Source of the DNA: Chitinophaga pinensis
GTDB taxonomy: Bacteria; Bacteroidota; Bacteroidia; UKL13-3
Reading direction: 5' to 3'
DNA length: 9,629 bases
Assembly (NCBI GenBank): GCA_945875195.1
Contig: CAMCJW010000094.1
Location: 1 to 9,629, forward strand
Shown here: one piece after another, positions 5,765 to 9,629 of the stretch
Numbering within the stretch: position 1 is the first letter of the stretch
Layout of the letters: every line of letters begins with the position of its first letter
Notes under the pieces: model-generated
Databases searched by the model: none
Told to the model about the DNA's origin: nothing
Seen by the model: the letters and a program-made list of their open reading frames with translations, nothing else
Made by a program: the position numbers and the translations under genes

Positions 5765-6868
5765 ATGAAGATTGCAGTAGTAAAAGAAACCAGAAAGGCT
5801 GAAAACCGCGTAGCAGTTACACCGCAGGTAGCCCAGCAATTAATTAAAAGCGGCCATGAGGTTGCTGTAGAGTCCCAATCAGGGTATGCATCCAACTTCA
5901 GTGATGAGGCTTATCAAAAAGCCGGTTGTACTATTTTAGCTAAATCGGAGGCCCTAGCAAACTGCGATATTTTGGTAAAATTAAATGCACCAGATGCCCA
6001 AGAGTTAAGCATGATGAAAGAAGGTAGTTGCCTGATTTCTTATTTATATGGGAATAACAATCCAGAATTGATTGAACAACTTAATGCTAAAAAAATAAGT
6101 GCGTTTAGCATGGATGCCATTCCAAGGATTTCTAGGGCACAAAACATGGATGCTTTGAGCTCGCAAGCAAATTTAGCTGGTTACAAAGCAGTAATTTTAG
6201 GTGCGGCCAATTTGGGTAAAATTTTCCCTATGTTAATGACTGCAGCTGGTACGGTAATTCCTGCAAGAGTACTGATTTATGGAGCAGGTGTGGCAGGTTT
6301 ACAAGCAATTGCAACCGCCAAACGTTTGGGTGCTATTGTTGAAGTAAGTGATGTGAGACCAGAAACCAAAGAACAAGTTGAAAGTTTGGGAGGTAAGTTT
6401 ATTGAAGTGAAAACTGAGGAAACTGCTAAGGTTGAAGGAGGATATGCCAAGGAAGTTTCTGCAGAATATTTAGCCAAACAAAAAGAAGCGGTGAATAAGA
6501 GTTTGTTCCAAGCAGATTTGGTTATTACAACCGCATTGGTCATGGGAAAAAAAGCACCTGTTTTAATAACCGAAGAGCAAGTAAAACAAATGAAGTTGGG
6601 CAGTGTAATTGTAGACATGGCGGTGGAACAAGGTGGTAATTGTGAGTTAAGCGAGTTGGATCAAACCGTTAATAAATATGGCGTTTCAATTATAGGTATT
6701 AGTAACTTGCCTTCAACTTTACCGCAAAACGCAAGCGAACTGTACGCTAAAAATATACAATACTTGCTCAATCACTTAGCAAACAAAGATGCCTTTAAAT
6801 GGGAAATGGAAGAAGACATTACCAAAGGAACTTTATTTTGTCACCAAGGAACAATTTTAAAACCATAA
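5765..6868 (+). CDS. pntAA: NAD(P) transhydrogenase subunit alpha 1 (NAD(H)-binding domain I)
   Basis: This is the soluble NAD(H)-binding component (dI) of the proton-translocating transhydrogenase, which transfers hydride from NADH to NADP+. At 367 residues it is the separate-subunit form, as in Rhodospirillum rubrum, rather than the fused E. coli PntA. MKIAVVKETRKAENRVAVTP is the usual N-terminus of the alanine dehydrogenase/transhydrogenase family. The RQD loop is present in PRISRAQNMDALSSQ, with Arg121, Gln126 and Asp129 in the family spacing. The Rossmann motif YGAGVAG is at 172-178. Asp196 in SDVR would hold the adenosine ribose of NAD. The ATG has no clear Shine-Dalgarno sequence. It is the first gene of a three-gene operon, and only 12 nt separate it from pntAB. 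Confidence 0.97.
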   Translation: MKIAVVKETRKAENRVAVTPQVAQQLIKSGHEVAVESQSGYASNFSDEAYQKAGCTILAKSEALANCDILVKLNAPDAQELSMMKEGSCLISYLYGNNNPELIEQLNAKKISAFSMDAIPRISRAQNMDALSSQANLAGYKAVILGAANLGKIFPMLMTAAGTVIPARVLIYGAGVAGLQAIATAKRLGAIVEVSDVRPETKEQVESLGGKFIEVKTEETAKVEGGYAKEVSAEYLAKQKEAVNKSLFQADLVITTALVMGKKAPVLITEEQVKQMKLGSVIVDMAVEQGGNCELSELDQTVNKYGVSIIGISNLPSTLPQNASELYAKNIQYLLNHLANKDAFKWEMEEDITKGTLFCHQGTILKP

Positions 6869-6880
6869 AAATTAGAAGCA

Positions 6881-7174
6881 ATGCTTGAATTTATAAACGA
6901 AAATATACAATTAATTTACCTCGTCATTTTAATGATTTTTGTAGGTATTGAGCTAATCGGTCATGTGCCAAGTGTGTTACACACTCCTTTAATGAGCGGT
7001 GCTAATGCCATTCATGGTGTGGTTATTATTGGGTCTATTATTGTGATGGGCCAAGCCGAACATACCTTATCTCTTATATTAGGTTTTTTAGCAGTAGTGC
7101 TTGGGACTTTAAACGTGGTAGGTGGTTTTGTGGTAACCGACAGGATGTTGGAGATGTTTAAGAAAAAGAAATAA
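6881..7174 (+). CDS. pntAB: NAD(P) transhydrogenase subunit alpha 2 (membrane domain II part)
   Basis: This 97-residue membrane protein forms the alpha-side portion of the transhydrogenase proton channel. It has three hydrophobic segments at about 9-27, 43-57 and 62-85, and a basic C-terminus (FKKKK) that should lie in the cytoplasm. HTPLMSGANAIHGVV at 34-48 is the family signature. His45 within it corresponds to the alpha2 histidine that the Thermus thermophilus structure places in the proton path. This matters because the beta subunit here has Asn where the E. coli enzyme has its channel His91. The ATG follows pntAA by 12 nt, and pntB begins 28 nt after its stop, so the three are surely co-transcribed. 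Confidence 0.95.
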   Translation: MLEFINENIQLIYLVILMIFVGIELIGHVPSVLHTPLMSGANAIHGVVIIGSIIVMGQAEHTLSLILGFLAVVLGTLNVVGGFVVTDRMLEMFKKKK

Positions 7175-7202
7175 AAGATTATTCCATTAAAATAAATACT
7201 AC

Positions 7203-8618
7203 ATGACTACGCATATTCTTCAAATAATATATTTAATAGCCTCTGTAACTTTTATCATTGGATTAAAGTTTTTAGGAAATCCAGCCACTGCTAGAAAGGG
7301 TAATTTAATAGCCGCTTTTGGCATGGGTATAGCCATTTTTGGCACCATCTTTTTGTATACGAGTCCAGAATCTGGCCAACATTTGCATAATTTAGCCTTT
7401 ATTTTTGGTGCCCTTATTGTTGGAACTGTACTTGGCTTTATAGCTGCCAAAAAAGTTCAAATGACAGCAATGCCAGAGATGGTAAGTTTGTTCAACGGAA
7501 TGGGTGGCGCTTGTGCCATGTTAATTTCTATCATTGAATTTCAACATTTATCAGACGGCTCCTTAGTTGGTTTAGAAAGTAAGTTATTTATCATCATTGT
7601 TGGAATGATCATTGGGTCTATCTCCTTTTCTGGTAGTATGATTGCTTGGGGGAAGTTAAGTGGTAACGTAAAAGATAAATCATTTGGTAAGCAGCAATTA
7701 ATTAATGTTGGTTTGCTCTTGGTAATTTTAGTACTTGCTTATTTCACCATCATGGGTGGGGTAATGGATGCTAGTACATTATTTTATGCCGTTCTGACCC
7801 TATCCCTTTTATACGGGATATTATTTGTATTGCCAATTGGCGGTGCCGATATGCCTGTTGTAATTTCATTGCTCAATTCATTTACAGGAGTTGCCGCGGC
7901 TTGTGGTGGTTTCTTGTATGACAATAAAGTAATGTTAGTAGGTGGTATTTTAGTTGGTTCGGCCGGCACTTTATTAACCATAGTAATGTGCAAGGCTATG
8001 AACAGATCATTGTTAAATGTGTTGATTGGTAATTTTGGTGGCGGAGCTACAGGCGATGCAGCAACGAGTTCTTCATTTGAAGGAAGCATCAAAGAGGTTT
8101 CTGCCAGCGATGCTGCTATTTTAATGCGTTATGCCAAGAAAGTAATTATAGTGCCAGGTTATGGATTGGCTGTTGCCCAAGCCCAGCATGTGGTTCATGA
8201 TTTGGAATTGCTGTTGGAGTCGGAGGGTGTTGAAGTTAAATATGCCATACACCCTGTTGCAGGTAGAATGCCTGGTCACATGAATGTATTGTTAGCAGAA
8301 AGTAATGTGAGCTATGATAAATTGGTTGAAATGGAAGAGATCAATCCTGAGTTCAATACCACAGACGTGGTATTGGTTGTTGGGGCAAATGATGTTGTGA
8401 ACCCTGCGGCTAAAACAGATCCAAATTCTCCTATTTATGGCATGCCTATTTTGGATGTAGAAAATGCGGCCAATGTTATTGTGAACAAACGTTCAATGAA
8501 GGCGGGTTATGCTGGTATTGAAAATGAATTGTTCTACAAACCTAAAACAAGTATGTTATTTGGTGATGCCAAAAAAGCATTGACTGAGTTAGTAAGTGAA
8601 ATCAAGGCTTTGGGATAA
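7203..8618 (+). CDS. pntB: NAD(P) transhydrogenase subunit beta
   Basis: PntB supplies the remaining membrane helices (residues about 1-265) and the cytoplasmic NADP(H)-binding domain III (about 300-471). The 471-residue length is typical. Membrane hallmarks include MTAMPEMVSLFNGMGG at 87-102 and GNFGGGATGDA near the end of the membrane part. Domain III shows PGYGLAVAQAQ at 318-328, HPVAGRMPGHMNVLLAE at 350-366, VVGANDVVNPAA at 392-403 and KRSMKAGYAGIEN at 429-441; these bind NADP(H) and close over it. Asn98 occupies the place of the E. coli channel histidine, as in enzymes whose proton-path histidine is supplied by the alpha2 subunit (His45 here). The complex sits in the inner membrane and uses proton-motive force to drive NADPH formation. 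A strong terminator lies about 130 nt downstream. Confidence 0.97.
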   Translation: MTTHILQIIYLIASVTFIIGLKFLGNPATARKGNLIAAFGMGIAIFGTIFLYTSPESGQHLHNLAFIFGALIVGTVLGFIAAKKVQMTAMPEMVSLFNGMGGACAMLISIIEFQHLSDGSLVGLESKLFIIIVGMIIGSISFSGSMIAWGKLSGNVKDKSFGKQQLINVGLLLVILVLAYFTIMGGVMDASTLFYAVLTLSLLYGILFVLPIGGADMPVVISLLNSFTGVAAACGGFLYDNKVMLVGGILVGSAGTLLTIVMCKAMNRSLLNVLIGNFGGGATGDAATSSSFEGSIKEVSASDAAILMRYAKKVIIVPGYGLAVAQAQHVVHDLELLLESEGVEVKYAIHPVAGRMPGHMNVLLAESNVSYDKLVEMEEINPEFNTTDVVLVVGANDVVNPAAKTDPNSPIYGMPILDVENAANVIVNKRSMKAGYAGIENELFYKPKTSMLFGDAKKALTELVSEIKALG

Positions 8619-8748
8619 CTATTAGGAGAATGTTTTATTTTTGACTGTTACTATTATATAGTTAAAAATACTTAGTAGGCAATTTACAGTTGACTCAATA
8701 ATACAATATATTTTTTAGCTTGAAAACTTCAATAAAAAGAGTTTTTAT

Positions 8749-8792
8749 AAAAAAAAACAGCATCTACTAAAAAATAGTTGCTGTTTTTTTTT
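8749..8792 (+). terminator. Intrinsic terminator of the pnt operon
   Basis: Nine A plus CAGCA (8749-8762) pair with TGCTG plus nine T (8779-8792). An inner ACTA/TAGT helix (8766-8769 with 8775-8778) closes an AT-rich loop, with a small bulge at 8763-8765. The T-run follows the GC core directly. The A-run on the other side means it could also stop minus-strand transcripts. Confidence 0.85.
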
Positions 8793-8905
8793 GTGGTTAT
8801 ATTGAAAAATTATTCATAATAAATGCACTTTTCTCTAATTTATATTCAGGAAATAAGTAAATGTTTATAAGCCCCCAAAACAAATATTTAATTAGTCCAA
8901 TTCAA

Positions 8906-8951
8906 AATGATTAGTGTTTTCAAGACTTTTTGTATTCCCACTCTAATCATT
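8906..8951. repeat. Inverted repeat upstream of the right-edge gene
   Basis: AATGATTAG (8906-8914) and CTAATCATT (8943-8951) are perfect 9-bp inverted repeats separated by 28 nt. It could be a split operator or a cruciform, or chance in AT-rich DNA. It lies 78 nt before the next start codon. Confidence 0.4.
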
Positions 8952-9028
8952 CAAATTAGTTCATTACTAAAGTATTTTTTTTTTTTTAATATTTTTATTT
9001 AATTCGAGAAATAAAATTTAGGATTATA

Positions 9029-9629
9029 ATGGGATTTACCAGTTTAGAAAAACCAGAAATAACCAGGCCTGGAAAAATAACAAATTTGAGGGCATTTATT
9101 GTGAATAGCAGAATGGCTGCAAGGGCTGCTGCAAGCGCATCAGTACCTGCTGCAAGTGCACCAGTAACTGCTGTATCACCCAGTGAACTAGCCATTGAAC
9201 AAAACATCAATTATTTTTTGTGGGGTGCTGAGGAGCTTTATCAGCATTTATGTTCTTATGGTTTTGATTCTGTTTGGCAAGCTGTATCTGCATACAGAAT
9301 AAAACAAAATGCCATTGGGATAGCCTTTGCAATGGGTACAGATGTGGAATTACCATGTTTTGAAATTGGCCTAACTGCAAAGGTTGGTGTTGCACTAACA
9401 AAAACCAAGTATAATTTAGTTTTGGTTCAGTGGGTGCCTCCAGCATTAAAGCAGAAAATATTTGGAAGTACAGAAGGCATATATACAACCAATCAATTGC
9501 CAGATACTTATACTATAGCCAAGCCTTTATTGATTAGCAGTTTGAGTGGTGTTGGTTATAAATTCAAATTGAGCGCCGAATTGGAGGCCGTTGTTGCAAT
9601 TGAACTACCTTTTTCTGACGCAATTGGAG
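9029..9629 (+). CDS. Unrecognised protein, N-terminal part (runs off right edge)
   Basis: The frame is open from an ATG at 9029 to the window end: 200 residues, no stop. An in-frame stop at 8987-8989 and the absence of another ATG fix the start. AGG at 9020-9022 is a possible weak ribosome-binding site. The protein begins MGFTSLEKPEITRPGKITNL with no signal peptide. Residues 29-49 form an Ala/Ser/Pro-rich linker (MAARAAASASVPAASAPVTA), coded by near-repeats of GCTGCAAG. A mixed segment follows (NYFLWGAEELYQHLCSYGFD at about 61-80). The rest looks beta-rich, with alternating hydrophobic runs such as YNLVLVQWVPPAL and GVGYKFKLSAELEAVVAIEL. I recognise no family. The linker suggests a short N-terminal tag joined to a structural or binding domain. 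Codon use resembles its neighbours. Confidence 0.75.
   Translation, partial: MGFTSLEKPEITRPGKITNLRAFIVNSRMAARAAASASVPAASAPVTAVSPSELAIEQNINYFLWGAEELYQHLCSYGFDSVWQAVSAYRIKQNAIGIAFAMGTDVELPCFEIGLTAKVGVALTKTKYNLVLVQWVPPALKQKIFGSTEGIYTTNQLPDTYTIAKPLLISSLSGVGYKFKLSAELEAVVAIELPFSDAIG

Larger units (their letters stand above)
8619..9028. other. Gene-free AT-rich intergenic region
   Basis: This 410-bp stretch between pntB and the next gene holds the pnt terminator (8749-8792), an inverted repeat (8906-8951) and a run of 13 T (8975-8987). No ORF or RNA gene is recognisable in it. Base composition is very AT-rich throughout. Confidence 0.7.

Noticed and set aside
5765..8618. Alanine dehydrogenase as the identity of the first pnt gene
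   Set aside because: The RQD loop and the two following membrane-subunit genes identify it as transhydrogenase domain I.
9207..9488. Minus-strand ORFs of 93 and 71 residues (8995-9488)
   Set aside because: They are antisense to the longer open frame from 9029, which has a defined start and continues to the window edge. The antisense ORFs show no domain or start signal.

Overview
The window looks like chromosomal DNA of a member of the Bacteroidota. It is AT-rich, start codons lack clear Shine-Dalgarno sequences, and several genes have a TAnnTTTG-type -7 element upstream. The gene content also fits: a secreted TonB-plug-like protein, a lipoprotein with a DGDGDIGL motif, and a LuxE-like acyltransferase. 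Genus cannot be fixed from the sequence. There is no phage, insertion sequence, CRISPR array, rRNA or tRNA that I can see.

Layout from left to right. A secreted protein runs off the left edge (minus strand). A small exported half TonB-plug protein follows (plus). Next is a 205-bp spacer with ATTCATAA-type low-complexity repeats, then aspartate ammonia-lyase aspA (minus). A 335-bp intergenic stretch holds a 48-bp tandem repeat in 4.9 copies, each copy a perfect hairpin. Upstream of aspA on the same strand is a LuxE/PaaK-like AMP-dependent acyltransferase. Its start codon overlaps, head to head, the start codon of a plus-strand lipoprotein gene. A bidirectional terminator separates the lipoprotein from a small highly acidic protein (minus). 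A histone-deacetylase-superfamily amidohydrolase (minus) is divergent from a three-gene operon for the proton-translocating NAD(P) transhydrogenase (pntAA, pntAB, pntB, plus), which ends in a strong terminator. A 410-bp gene-free AT-rich stretch then leads to an unrecognised protein that runs off the right edge.

The recognisable metabolism is housekeeping. AspA interconverts aspartate with fumarate plus ammonia. The transhydrogenase uses proton-motive force to make NADPH from NADH. The deacetylase-family enzyme probably removes acetyl groups from a small molecule or protein. No shared pathway links these genes, and only the pnt genes form a clear operon.

I do not see a convincing undescribed multi-gene system. 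The parts most worth following up are the tandem hairpin array, the standalone half-plug protein, the 9-bp divergent start-codon overlap with predicted -7 elements on both sides, the acidic small protein with a terminal Phe, and the unknown protein at the right edge.
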